This document shows, in pieces, positions 37,262 through 46,675 of a stretch of 64,000 nucleotides of DNA (positions within the stretch are counted from its first letter, which is position 1; every line of letters begins with the position of its first letter). This DNA is from Rubripirellula reticaptiva (GTDB taxonomy: Bacteria > Planctomycetota > Planctomycetia > Pirellulales > Pirellulaceae), in the NCBI RefSeq assembly GCF_007860175.1, contig NZ_SJPX01000001.1, positions 372,001 to 436,000 on the forward strand. The letters are read 5' to 3'. The notes under the pieces were generated by a model, which did not search any database, was not told where the DNA came from, and saw only the letters and a program-made list of their open reading frames with translations. Made by a program: the position numbers and the translations under genes.

Positions 37262-39961
37262 CTATGGTTCCGCCGTCTCTTCGTAGATGGGCAAATGGCG
37301 ATAATAGACTTCCAGATTCAATAGATTCATCGTCGTCACGTAGAGTCGCCCCGCATGAACACTCCACCGATCCGGCACCGGATCTACCGGATCCCAACTA
37401 CCAGCATCGGGCCCATCGCTGACTTGGCTTTCAAGCAGAATTGGAGTCAGGGATCCGTTCCAACGTTTCCAATGGTCGCCGCCCATGTGAAACATCACCT
37501 GCGTCGCATAATACCAATAGTAAGCGTCGCGTTGAGGTGACTGAGCCGTTCCCATTTGCGGAGGATACTCTAGCAAGTAGTCCGCCGCCGAGCGCATCGC
37601 ATCGGTATCTCGACGCCAACCTGAATACATTCGCATCAAGATTCCGACCGCCGTCATGGTGCGAGTCGGAAAACGTCCGTGCCGCTGGGTCGGCGTATCG
37701 GGGGCCTCTGGGTTGTAACGATATCGGTCGTCTCGATCGGGGCTTTGCGCCAAGTCCAACCATCGATCGATACGCTTGTAAGTTAACTCAGAAACCTCCA
37801 ACCCCGACAACTCGCCGCTCTTCAGCGCCATCATCATCCAACCCGTAACGCTGGTATCGCTGCTGACCTGCGCCACATAACGCCAACCGCCTAGCGAACG
37901 ATTCTGAGTTCCAGCGATGTAATTCAAACATAGCTGGGCTGGCTGTCGCAGTTCTTCGTCCTTTGTCATTCCATACGCTTCGCACATTGCCAGCGAGGCT
38001 ATACCGTGCGAGTAAAAAGCAACGTTCAGATCCGTCAGCGGATTTTCGCTTCGGTACAGGTCACCGTTGGTGCGTTGATTATCAATCAAAAACTTCAATC
38101 CGCGGCTGACCGTATCGGCATACTGGTGTTCACGGTGCGTGTACCCGGCGCCTTGAAAAGCCAATAAACAGAGCCCCGTTGCCGCTGTATCAGTCTGCAA
38201 AACGACGTCTGAACCGTGACCTTGCAACGACCAACTGCCGTCCTTGTTTTGAGTGCTGGCCAAGTACGCCAGACCATTTTCGATTGCCTCTTCGGTGGCT
38301 GGGCCGACCATCCCCGCCGGCGTCGCCATTTGGCCACCTTGTGTTCGCTGAACTCGGCGGCTGAACGATTCGACCGCTGCGATCTTAGTACCAAACGGAG
38401 TCACGGGGCCGCCAACATCCAAACGACGGCGAGTTCCTGGTGTTAAGTCAATCGATGCAACTTGGGGCGGCTGGTTCGATGGAACAACGCCAGTGGTACG
38501 CCCGATGATGTCCGCCAAACCGATCGGTCCATCATCAATGGGCAAATCAAAGGTCGGACCTGACATCGACGGCGTGAACGTCGACCTGGCTATGTCCATC
38601 GAACTTGGCCGCCGAGTCGACTCAGCAAAGGAAGGCCGGTCGTCGACTTCGGCTCCTGGCGATTCAACCATGCTTTCAGCGATCACAGCCAGCATACCAC
38701 TTGGATCCGGCAATCCAGCCGGCGAAAACCCAGCACCAGCGGTTGTCTGTCTCGCTCGCCCCGGAGCCCGCAATGCCGAGCCCGTCGCCACCTCGGGAAC
38801 TCCAGCCGCAGCAGCCAAGTCTCTCGTCGAGCGGAGCTCGCCCGAGAACTTCTGCGATGATGGAGATGGCGAAACAGCAGACGGTGACTCACCAAGACTC
38901 AACTGAGCCCCCGATGTTTTGCCTTGCCGAGACATCGGAGTCTCGACTGGCGAAATCATTCGATCGGCCGTTTCAGATATTCGGGCAACGGCGACGGTTG
39001 GCGGGGCGGGCGCCGAACCCACCGGATTTGGCCGATTGGCAATCGAATGGTCACGTCGCTTTCGTGTCACACCCGAATCACCGACCGTCGGTTCTGCCTC
39101 GCTGCGTTGCCTCGCCCCAGCCAATGACGGCGACTGGATTGGTGATTCCTCAGCCTGCTGCATCGGCGGCAACTGCCGATCAATCGCGGTCGCCTTCGCT
39201 CGCGATGGCGAATCAGCTTGCCGCTCCACCATGAAAGGCTTGGTGTCCACTTGCACAGGAACCTCGGGCGCAACCGGTGATGACGCAGCCGCATCCACCG
39301 ACGGTGACTTAGACTCCACTCGACGCGCCAACTTGGATGGCGAATCACTCGGCTGAGGCAACGATTCGACCGGCTTCTCTCGCTTGATCAAGTGCTTCTG
39401 GATCGGTCGTTTAATGGGATCCTGCAGCTTGGGCATCTCCAACTCGGGTGCTGTATGCTCGACCGGTGGCAATTGACGCTGCTCGATCGGCATCACTGGC
39501 GAAGTCGTTTCGGCTTCGGCCAGCTTCGACCAATCCGGTTGAGTGGTTCGCTCTTCGCTCGTCTTGAACAAATACTCAGGAACCGTTCGTCGCACCGGAG
39601 ATCGTTCAGGTTTTACGCCCGTAAAGGCATCAGGGAAATAACGACTGAAGATGATCACATTCACGGCCAACATCAGCAGCAACAAGTGAACCAGCACGCT
39701 GAACAGAAACCCCAACTGCAGCGACTTATGAACATAGTTCGAAACGATGCCGCGAACAAAATACGCGAGTACTAGCGCCACCAAGGGAACCGCCACGGCG
39801 TAAGTAGTCGCATTGAATTGCCAGCGAGGATCGGTAAACGAAAGCTGAGTTATGACCAGATACAGCACAAGACCAGCCAGCGCTGCGATCGACAAATCCA
39901 GCGGCCACAAACGTTCGTTTGACGACCGTTCATCTGCAGTCGTGCCAGTGTGCCGAGTCAC
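37262..39961 (-). CDS. Membrane-anchored Pro-rich alpha/alpha-toroid protein of an ExbBD operon
   Basis: 899 residues. GTG at 39961 is chosen because it overlaps the exbD stop (GTGA, 39958-39961), the same coupling as upstream in the operon; the frame itself runs to 40018. Three membrane helices lie at about 18-42, 50-73 and 81-105. A Pro/Ser/Lys-rich region of about 450 residues follows, with TonB-like stretches such as DPIKRPIQKHLIKREKP. The last 330 residues are prenyltransferase/squalene-cyclase-type toroid repeats (NKDGSWSLQGHG, TDTAATGLCLLAFQ, LGGWRYVAQ). The DXDD acid motif of squalene-hopene cyclase is missing, so it is probably not a cyclase. I infer a periplasmic effector driven by ExbBD, in the place TonB or TolA would take. 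Confidence 0.75.
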   Translation of the reverse strand: MTRHTGTTADERSSNERLWPLDLSIAALAGLVLYLVITQLSFTDPRWQFNATTYAVAVPLVALVLAYFVRGIVSNYVHKSLQLGFLFSVLVHLLLLMLAVNVIIFSRYFPDAFTGVKPERSPVRRTVPEYLFKTSEERTTQPDWSKLAEAETTSPVMPIEQRQLPPVEHTAPELEMPKLQDPIKRPIQKHLIKREKPVESLPQPSDSPSKLARRVESKSPSVDAAASSPVAPEVPVQVDTKPFMVERQADSPSRAKATAIDRQLPPMQQAEESPIQSPSLAGARQRSEAEPTVGDSGVTRKRRDHSIANRPNPVGSAPAPPTVAVARISETADRMISPVETPMSRQGKTSGAQLSLGESPSAVSPSPSSQKFSGELRSTRDLAAAAGVPEVATGSALRAPGRARQTTAGAGFSPAGLPDPSGMLAVIAESMVESPGAEVDDRPSFAESTRRPSSMDIARSTFTPSMSGPTFDLPIDDGPIGLADIIGRTTGVVPSNQPPQVASIDLTPGTRRRLDVGGPVTPFGTKIAAVESFSRRVQRTQGGQMATPAGMVGPATEEAIENGLAYLASTQNKDGSWSLQGHGSDVVLQTDTAATGLCLLAFQGAGYTHREHQYADTVSRGLKFLIDNQRTNGDLYRSENPLTDLNVAFYSHGIASLAMCEAYGMTKDEELRQPAQLCLNYIAGTQNRSLGGWRYVAQVSSDTSVTGWMMMALKSGELSGLEVSELTYKRIDRWLDLAQSPDRDDRYRYNPEAPDTPTQRHGRFPTRTMTAVGILMRMYSGWRRDTDAMRSAADYLLEYPPQMGTAQSPQRDAYYWYYATQVMFHMGGDHWKRWNGSLTPILLESQVSDGPDAGSWDPVDPVPDRWSVHAGRLYVTTMNLLNLEVYYRHLPIYEETAEP

Positions 39962-40380
39962 GATCCCGGTCCTTCTTGAGTAGTCACGCTGTAGTCGCTG
40001 ATTCCGGCTCGGTTGCATACGTCCATCACGTTAACGACCGGTTGAAAAGTTGCCTCACGATCGGCGCGGATCACAACCGTTTGGTTAGTCGGATTGTTAG
40101 CCACCGCTGATTCCAACAAAGACTGCAACAAATCAATCGACGTCGGTTTACCGCCGATGTAAACCGTTCCTTCGGCATCAATATCAACCACGACCTCGCG
40201 AGGCTTTGCTGTCATCGGGACCGCGCTGGTCGCGGATGGCAAAACGATGTCCAAGCGTCTTTCTTCGTCCTCGAATTCGCTGGTCACCAAAAAGAAAATC
40301 AGCAACAGAAATACGACATCAATAAGAGGCGTCAGACTAAGCGTGCTGGCAACGGATGATCGCTTGATTTGCACAGCCAT
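39958..40380 (-). CDS. ExbD/TolR-type proton-channel subunit
   Basis: 140-residue inner-membrane protein. A short cytoplasmic N-terminus leads to one helix LTPLIDVVFLLLIFFLVTS, with the conserved proton-path Asp at residue 21. The periplasmic ExbD/TolR domain follows, with VVVDIDAEGTVYIGG, VVIRADREATFQPVVNVMD and NRAGISDYSVTTQ. It begins three bases after the exbB stop and its own stop overlaps the GTG start of the toroid protein, so the order and coupling are clear. ExbD with ExbB converts proton-motive force into mechanical work on a third protein. TonB or TolA is not present here. Confidence 0.93.
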   Translation of the reverse strand: MAVQIKRSSVASTLSLTPLIDVVFLLLIFFLVTSEFEDEERRLDIVLPSATSAVPMTAKPREVVVDIDAEGTVYIGGKPTSIDLLQSLLESAVANNPTNQTVVIRADREATFQPVVNVMDVCNRAGISDYSVTTQEGPGS

Positions 40381-40383
40381 GAA

Positions 40384-41364
40384 CTACCCCGTTCTTGCTT
40401 CGTCACGTGGCTTACCACTGGTTCGTGGCGGCGGTGTGGGCGGCAACGAAGTGGAGGAAGCTGAAGAGACCGTCTGTCCATCAAACTTTTTCAGTTTACC
40501 GTCTGCGGTCAATTGATTTCGTCCCATAAAACGAACTAACCCTGGTGCCACATCGAACGCCAACTGCTCGACACGATGAAACAACTTGATCAAACGGTTT
40601 TCCAAGTACAACGCCAACATTGCCGCTGGGATCGCAACAATCAATCCTGCCAACGTCGTGACCAGCGCCGTGTAGATTCCTTCGGACAACTGCTCGCTGC
40701 GACTTCGGTCGGCTGTCAGCGTCGTTGATTCGTGAAACGCCACGATCATCCCCCAAACCGTTCCCAACAAACCCATTAACGGTGTCGCGGCCGCGGCCAA
40801 CGTCAACCAGCGAATAGGCGAGGCCTGTGAATCGGCCTCTCGTTCGATCGTTTCCATCGCAGCTCGCTCAACATCCGCTAGCGGTTGCCCCGTCCGCTTC
40901 AACATCGCCTGAACGACACGCGCCGCCGGCGACGGAAAGTCTAGACAGGTTTGATACGCGGCTGCCGGATCAAACCGATCAGCCGGATCAAGCATTTCAT
41001 CCAATCGCTTGCGAAGTCGATTGGGAATGATTCTTCGACGGCGCAAGCTGACGAATCTCTCCACGGCCAGGGCAACCACCAAGAAACTCATGATCCCGAT
41101 CGGAATCATGAATGCGCCACCGCGTGAAATCAGCGTCAACAAGTCGATCCCGGACGGGACCGCTCCCTCGGACGCCACTTCAGCCGGCTGATCATTCATG
41201 ATCGACTCGATCTCCGATGCATCGACTTGACCATCGAAATCTTGAGCGGCCATCTGGCTTGCAAATATCGCTTGCATGCTGACTGCCACGCAAACAACCA
41301 ACGCACACCACCAAACCCGGTTTCGTATCGATATAGACTCATTCATGGGGTTGCATCGGTTCAC
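40384..41364 (-). CDS. ExbB/TolQ/MotA-family proton-channel subunit
   Basis: 326 residues. The N-terminus has a signal-peptide-like helix (VWWCALVVCVAVSMQAIFAS) and an acidic periplasmic spacer, features of the extended ExbB found outside enterics. The first core helix (MIPIGIMSFLVVALAVERF) and the two channel helices (LTLAAAATPLMGLLGTVWG and IYTALVTTLAGLIVAIPAAM) follow, matching the MotA_ExbB domain. The C-terminal 40 residues are Pro/Ser-rich. GTG 41364 overlaps the stop of the TPR gene by four bases (GTGA); an ATG at 41346 is also possible. It forms the ion channel with the downstream exbD. Confidence 0.92.
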   Translation of the reverse strand: MNRCNPMNESISIRNRVWWCALVVCVAVSMQAIFASQMAAQDFDGQVDASEIESIMNDQPAEVASEGAVPSGIDLLTLISRGGAFMIPIGIMSFLVVALAVERFVSLRRRRIIPNRLRKRLDEMLDPADRFDPAAAYQTCLDFPSPAARVVQAMLKRTGQPLADVERAAMETIEREADSQASPIRWLTLAAAATPLMGLLGTVWGMIVAFHESTTLTADRSRSEQLSEGIYTALVTTLAGLIVAIPAAMLALYLENRLIKLFHRVEQLAFDVAPGLVRFMGRNQLTADGKLKKFDGQTVSSASSTSLPPTPPPRTSGKPRDEARTG

Positions 41365-44300
41365 TTGGATATCGCCTCTAACCGCTGGCGTGACTTCTCG
41401 GCGAGTTCATGATCAGGATGTTTCTCGACTACATAATCATAGAAGCCTTGAGCGATCTGAACCGCTTTTTCTTTTGCAGCCGCCGTCTTCGTGACCTGGG
41501 ACAGCAATTCACCACATCGGCCAGCTTCAAATCCGCTCTTCGCTTGCCAGTTCGCAATCGAATCCGGAGCTTTCTCAGCTCCAAAACCGAACATCACCCG
41601 CTGGAACTCTGGAATCGCTTTGTCGAACTTTCGCTCGCCAAAGTAAATTTCCCCCATCATGAAGCGAGCTCGAGCCGCCAGTTCGTTTCGATAGTTGTCA
41701 GCGACCTCGCCAAAGAACTTTAGCGCCTCTTCGCTTTGCTGTTTCTGTTGATAAGCAAAACCCGTCTCATAAAAAACTTGTGGCAAATAGTCCGTTGCCG
41801 GGAACCGCTTTCGCAGTTCTTCATACCAACCGATCGCTTCATCCCACTGTTTCAATTGAGCCGCACTTTGACCGCCGTGCAGAAGCGCCAGTTCGCGGAC
41901 TTGGCGTTCGGCCGCATCGCGAATCGATGTCGAATTTTCATCATTGCTTTGAATGCGTTGTCGGGACTTTCCAAATCCAGCAAGCGCTTCCTTGTAGTCA
42001 CCCTTCTTGAACCGTGATTCGCCAGCCATCATCAAGCCATCGAAACTAAGTCGACCTTCGGGATGCTTGGCCGCTTGTTGCAAGAACGCTTTCTCAGCGT
42101 CTTCATAGTCACCCGTTTTGAACCGCGACCACCCCAGACGATAAAGAGCTTTTTCAGACAATTCAGCATCGCTGGTCTTATCGGCCGCCGTCGCAAACAA
42201 GCTCGCTGCATCTTTCCACTTTGACGCTCCGTAATTTTGCTGGCCGATGAAGTACGAAGCCTCGGCGACTAACGGCGTTTCCGGGTACTTGGTGATCAGA
42301 GCGGTGAAGTGTTTGACCGCACCGGCATTGTCACCGTTTTCTTGCATCGACCAACCAAGCTCGTAAAGCACCTTGTCCATGGACGGATAGTCCGGAACCT
42401 CGGCAACTAAACGCTGTAGATTTTCGGCTGCTTTTCCTGGTTGCTTTTCAGCTTGATCAATGAGCGACAACTCATAGAGCACGTGACCAAGATTGGTGCC
42501 GCGAGGCGGAATCGCAAGAAAGGTTTCTAAATCGACGCGAGCCCTGTCGTACTTTCCTAAATTGCGAAGTGTGATGCCACGGGTCAGCGTCGCTTCGGCC
42601 AACAGCGGATGAGTCTTGTAGCGATTGATCATTGCATCGACGCTGGTGAGCGCGGACTGATAGTCGCCGGCCTGAAGCTGCGCGAACGCTTTTCCGTACT
42701 GGGCATAAGGCAACAGACCCGGATCTTGATCCGACTGAAGAATCTGATCGAAAAACGAAATTGCCCGATCGAACTGTTCCTCAGAGCTAGCGACTTGGGC
42801 CAACTTGTATCGTGCTTGGTCCGACATCCGCGACTTAGGATTTTCCTGGATCATTTGATTCCAAATCCCGATCGCGGCTTCGGAGTCACCGCTGGCCAGG
42901 TTTGCCTGCCCGACCATTAACATCGCCTCATCAGCCCGCGGCCCCTTCGGATCCAAACTTGCCGCAGCAGCAAAGGCTTTGGCTGCGTCCTCGGGACGTT
43001 TCGCCATCATGCCTGCTTGCCCGATTAACATTTGAGCTTCGGCTTTTTCTGCCGAAGAGACAAACGAATCCATTTCAGACTCGAGCAGCTTGATCGAATC
43101 GTCAAACTTGCCGGTCGCGTTCGTTGTCGTGGCAGCACGCAAAACCCAGATCGGACGCTGGACATTATCCTTCTTTGCCGACGAAATCAGCTCACGATAC
43201 ATCGTGACAGCTTCGGCGGGGTTGCCCGTCAACAATTGCCCCTCGGCCGCAACAAATTTGACGTCGGGCAAAAGCATGTCGCTGGGGAACTTATTGATAA
43301 ACTCCGATGCCAACTCTAACGCCTTGTCGGGCTGGTTCATTTGCAGCGCCGAGAATGCCGCGTTGTAGAGCGCTCGCGGCGCCAAACGATTCTCTGGCGA
43401 ATCTCGATATGCCTTTTCAAACAGTGCCAGCGACTCACCGATCGTCTTGGGGTCAAGCGACAACGCCTCAGCCAAATCCAGCCGTACATCCATCGCAAAG
43501 TCACCTTCGATCCCCTTCGCAATCTGAGCCCTGGCAACTGCTGTCGCGATTGCCGGCTTTCCCCGATCGATGGCAATCCTGGCAAGCCAGTGCGAAGCTT
43601 CAGTTGCGGCTGCGACATTCTTCTGGTCAAGAACTTTGGCAAATCGCTTGCCGGCTTCGTCGATATCGCCGCTACGGTAAATGCTTTGTGCAGATGCTAG
43701 TGTTGCCGAAGCAGCGTACTGAGAATCCGGGAAGTCGCTCAACAGTTTTTCGTATTTCGCAGCCGCTTCGGCAGGACGATCCGCTTGCACCAACGCGAAC
43801 GCTTGCCGAAACACCGCATACGCTTGATCCTCTTCTGACTTTGTCGATTCGAACGCCTTGTCGAATGACTCGACCGCTTTCGCGTGCTCACCTCGCAGGA
43901 TCGCCAGATCTCCCAAACGCAAATGCACGTCGGTCACCAGACTGCTTTCCGCACAACTGTTTAACAATTGCTGAAACGACGACATCGCATCAGAAAATTT
44001 ATCGAGGTCTCCTTGCGCAACGCCGCGAGCATACAAAGCATCGCACCGGAGCGACGACTCTTTGGCGTTGGGCAATGCCAACAGTTCGTTGTAGTACTCA
44101 ATTGCCTTGGCCGCATCGCCCATGCCATACGCCGACTCGCCACAATAGAAAATAGCGCGATCCAGAAATCGCGATTTCGGAAACTCTTTACGAAGCGATT
44201 GGTAAACCTCTAGCGACTGCTTCAGTCGGGCTTTGTCACGATTTTCGCCCTCACCCGCCGATGCGTATAGGCACCAACCTTGGTTCGCTAAACTTTCTTC

Positions 44301-44681
44301 GCGCAGATCGTAATCCTTGCTTTCAAGCGCTTTGCGAAAAGCATCAGACGCGGCAACGTAATCTGGCGATTCAGTTTGCATGTAGCAAACACCCAAGTAG
44401 TGCGCAGCGTTTGCCGCCATCGAATGATCCGGAAACTCTTTCAGATAGGACTGCCAACCTTGAATGGCTAAGTCGATAGCGCCGCCGGTTTGAAAATTTG
44501 CGGCATCGGCATACAACGCCATCGCCGCTTCGTCCGCTTGATACTCGCTCGACTGATCCGCTTTGTCTTGACTAACAACGACATTCGTTACCGGAACGAG
44601 AGCCAACGCCAACCCGACCCCTAAGGCGGTTAGACGATTCAAACGGATAGGATTCGGCAACACGCAAAACAACCTGATCAC
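41361..44681 (-). CDS. Periplasmic multi-TPR protein, first gene of the ExbBD operon
   Basis: About 1106 residues. A signal peptide (LGVGLALALVPVTNVVVSQ) is followed by twenty or more tetratricopeptide/YbgF-BamD-like repeats, for example AIDLAIQGWQSYLKEFPDHS, KAIEYYNELLALPNAK, YEDAEKAFLQQAAKHPEGR and WDEAIGWYEELRKRFPATDY. No enzyme domain is visible. There is no ATG near the signal peptide; GTG 44681 has GGGGA seven bases upstream, while TTG 44699 and GTG 44663 are alternatives. The stop overlaps the exbB start, so the TPR protein is co-translated with the channel. It probably forms a periplasmic scaffold, by analogy with YbgF/CpoB beside TolQRA, but it is about four times longer. Confidence 0.85.
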   Translation of the reverse strand: MIRLFCVLPNPIRLNRLTALGVGLALALVPVTNVVVSQDKADQSSEYQADEAAMALYADAANFQTGGAIDLAIQGWQSYLKEFPDHSMAANAAHYLGVCYMQTESPDYVAASDAFRKALESKDYDLREESLANQGWCLYASAGEGENRDKARLKQSLEVYQSLRKEFPKSRFLDRAIFYCGESAYGMGDAAKAIEYYNELLALPNAKESSLRCDALYARGVAQGDLDKFSDAMSSFQQLLNSCAESSLVTDVHLRLGDLAILRGEHAKAVESFDKAFESTKSEEDQAYAVFRQAFALVQADRPAEAAAKYEKLLSDFPDSQYAASATLASAQSIYRSGDIDEAGKRFAKVLDQKNVAAATEASHWLARIAIDRGKPAIATAVARAQIAKGIEGDFAMDVRLDLAEALSLDPKTIGESLALFEKAYRDSPENRLAPRALYNAAFSALQMNQPDKALELASEFINKFPSDMLLPDVKFVAAEGQLLTGNPAEAVTMYRELISSAKKDNVQRPIWVLRAATTTNATGKFDDSIKLLESEMDSFVSSAEKAEAQMLIGQAGMMAKRPEDAAKAFAAAASLDPKGPRADEAMLMVGQANLASGDSEAAIGIWNQMIQENPKSRMSDQARYKLAQVASSEEQFDRAISFFDQILQSDQDPGLLPYAQYGKAFAQLQAGDYQSALTSVDAMINRYKTHPLLAEATLTRGITLRNLGKYDRARVDLETFLAIPPRGTNLGHVLYELSLIDQAEKQPGKAAENLQRLVAEVPDYPSMDKVLYELGWSMQENGDNAGAVKHFTALITKYPETPLVAEASYFIGQQNYGASKWKDAASLFATAADKTSDAELSEKALYRLGWSRFKTGDYEDAEKAFLQQAAKHPEGRLSFDGLMMAGESRFKKGDYKEALAGFGKSRQRIQSNDENSTSIRDAAERQVRELALLHGGQSAAQLKQWDEAIGWYEELRKRFPATDYLPQVFYETGFAYQQKQQSEEALKFFGEVADNYRNELAARARFMMGEIYFGERKFDKAIPEFQRVMFGFGAEKAPDSIANWQAKSGFEAGRCGELLSQVTKTAAAKEKAVQIAQGFYDYVVEKHPDHELAEKSRQRLEAISK

Positions 44682-45097
44682 AAACAATCCCCGAACCAAT
44701 AGCGTTGGAAGTAATCAAGGAACCAGAGAAAAGATGAGCCCCTGAAAAGCTTGAATCTTCATTCTAGCGGTCGGTGCCAGCACTCGATAGTTCGACAGCA
44801 TGACTTGCCCAGCCCGCAAAGGCGCCCAAACGTCGTCTTTTGCCTATCCAATCAATCACATACCACCTACTTGAACAACCACTAGGCTGGATGCGTAGAT
44901 ACATCGATCGAATCGCCAGCGGGTCGTCAAATCGATAAACGACGTGATATTTCCCCCAAGGCTGGGGTGACCGACCACCATCTTCCCGTTACGACTTATC
45001 ATCGCGTCTTTGTTTGCAACTTGCTTGCTGACGGTCTCATTCGCTTGCCATCCCTTCGATCTTCTTCGGCCTACTCCACTAGAATTTACGGGCTACC
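44682..45097. other. Divergent intergenic region of about 415 bases
   Basis: It separates the minus-strand TPR-ExbBD operon from the plus-strand epimerase gene, so both promoters must lie here. No coding signal, repeat or strong hairpin was seen. The base composition is slightly less GC-rich than the genes, especially around 44700-44790. Confidence 0.5.
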
Positions 45098-46084
45098 GTG
45101 ACTGCGAAAAATTGCCTCATCACCGGCGGCGCCGGATTCATCGGCTCTCACCTCGCCGAACACTTACTTGCCGATGGCTTCCAAGTCACGATCGTTGACG
45201 ACTTGTCGACCGGCCGCGCGACCAACTTGGCCGACATCATCGATCACCGAAACTTGACGTACATCGAAGGCACCGTCGCCGATCCGGCGATCGTTGCCGA
45301 ACAGGTCGACCGAGCCGATCGCGTCTATCACTTGGCCGCCGCGGTCGGCGTCGCGCTGATTGCCGCGCAGCCGATCCAAACGATTGAGCGCAACATCTAT
45401 CCGACTCAGTTGATTCTCAATCGGCTAGGTGAGAGAGCTTCCAAAGGCGATCGAGTTCCCTGCTTCATCGCCAGCACGAGCGAGGTGTACGGCAAGAACC
45501 CCAAAGAAGTCTGGACCGAAGAAGATGACCTGGTATTCGGATCGACTACGAAGCCGCGCTGGAGCTATGGCGTCACGAAGGCGATCGATGAATTCCTTGC
45601 TCTGGCATTTTTCAAAGAGACCGGCTTGCCAGCTGTTGTGGGCAGGTTCTTCAATGTGGTTGGACCGCGACAAACGGGCGCCTATGGCATGGTGTTGCCT
45701 CGGTTTGTCGACGCGGCCTTGCGAGGCGAACCGCTTGTGATCCATGACGATGGACAACAAATTCGGTGCTTCGCGCACGTCGATGACGTTGTTGGTGCCG
45801 TTATCAAGTTGGTCGACACACCGACCGCAGCAGGACGCGTCTACAACATCGGCAGCGACGTGCCGGTGTCGATCCTGCAACTGGCCCAGCGCGTGATCGA
45901 TCGCGTGAACCCCCAAGCGACGATCGACTTCCAATCGTACGCAGACGCGTACGACGAATCATTCGAAGACATCCGCCGCCGCGTGCCCGACCTGACTCGA
46001 ATCAGCGAGACGATCGGATACAAAGCCACGCTGGACCTGGATGCGATCATCGATTCCGTCGCCGCACACCAACGATCCCATTAG
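45098..46084 (+). CDS. NAD-dependent nucleotide-sugar epimerase/dehydratase (extended SDR)
   Basis: 328 residues. The NAD-binding motif GGAGFIGSH is at the N-terminus, then VDDLSTGRATNL; the catalytic Ser-Thr region is IASTSEVYG and the YxxxK pair is YGVTK. The C-terminal substrate region has NVVGPRQTGAYGMVLPRFVD and GQQIRCFAHVDDVV, as in UDP-glucose 4-epimerases and UDP-glucuronate decarboxylases. The exact substrate is not fixed by the sequence. The start is GTG 45098, directly before the Rossmann motif. Envelope polysaccharide precursor synthesis is likely. Confidence 0.88.
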   Translation: MTAKNCLITGGAGFIGSHLAEHLLADGFQVTIVDDLSTGRATNLADIIDHRNLTYIEGTVADPAIVAEQVDRADRVYHLAAAVGVALIAAQPIQTIERNIYPTQLILNRLGERASKGDRVPCFIASTSEVYGKNPKEVWTEEDDLVFGSTTKPRWSYGVTKAIDEFLALAFFKETGLPAVVGRFFNVVGPRQTGAYGMVLPRFVDAALRGEPLVIHDDGQQIRCFAHVDDVVGAVIKLVDTPTAAGRVYNIGSDVPVSILQLAQRVIDRVNPQATIDFQSYADAYDESFEDIRRRVPDLTRISETIGYKATLDLDAIIDSVAAHQRSH

Positions 46085-46139
46085 ACCTGCTGCCCTGCCC
46101 CAACTGAATCCTGAACCTTAATTGAAAGAGACGCCCAAC

Positions 46140-46631
46140 ATGGATGCTAAAGAACTCGCTCGACTCGCGATTGCATCAGCCGATCAAATTTGCATGTCGT
46201 ATCTCGCAGACCTCTCCGATGCCGACCTCCTGCACCGTCCGATCAAAGGCACCAACCACATCAACTGGCAAGTCGGTCACCTGATTGCGTCCGAACACAT
46301 GCTTGGCGAAATGGTCCAGGCTGGTTCGATGCCAGCACTGCCGGACGGATTCGCAGAAAAATACGCTAAGGAAACCGCCTCTAGTGATGACCAGGCAAGC
46401 TTTGCGACCAAGGAAGAACTGCTGGCGGCGAAACAAGTCCAACGTGACGGCATGCTCAGCCTGCTAGATAAACTGCCAGTCGAAGACCTATCCAACCCGT
46501 CGCCGGAACAAATGCGTTCATTCTTTCCAAACCTAGCGTCGCTGATTTTGTCAGCTGACAGCCACTGGTTGATGCATGCCGGACAATGGGCAATCGTACG
46601 ACGATCGCTGGGCAAGCCACCGTTGTTCTAA
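46140..46631 (+). CDS. DinB-family four-helix metal-binding protein
   Basis: 163 residues fitting the DinB/YfiT fold. Candidate metal ligands are the His of INWQVGHLIASEH and those of SHWLMHAGQWAIVRRSLG, the normal C-terminal HxGQ signature. ATG 46140 is preferred to a TTG at 46122; AGAG lies about ten bases upstream. DinB proteins include bacillithiol/mycothiol-dependent transferases and many of unknown activity, so no substrate is proposed. It follows the epimerase by 55 bases and may be cotranscribed. It converges on the J-domain-like gene. Confidence 0.85.
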   Translation: MDAKELARLAIASADQICMSYLADLSDADLLHRPIKGTNHINWQVGHLIASEHMLGEMVQAGSMPALPDGFAEKYAKETASSDDQASFATKEELLAAKQVQRDGMLSLLDKLPVEDLSNPSPEQMRSFFPNLASLILSADSHWLMHAGQWAIVRRSLGKPPLF

Positions 46632-46675
46632 CGGACTGCCAGACGCGTGAGCGTGACACGAAGTGCAGCGTGAAC

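Noticed and set aside
38605-39356. Plus-strand frames of 209 and 145 residues opposite the Pro-rich toroid protein
   Set aside because: They arise from the low-complexity Pro/Ser codons of the linker on the other strand.
37262-39961. Squalene-hopene cyclase
   Set aside because: Only toroid repeats are shared. The DXDDTA acid motif is absent, three N-terminal helices and a Pro-rich spacer are present, and the operon is ExbBD rather than hpn.
43307-44155. Plus-strand open frame of 282 residues opposite the TPR gene
   Set aside because: Antisense to clear TPR repeats, with Pro/Arg/Ser-rich composition and no domain.
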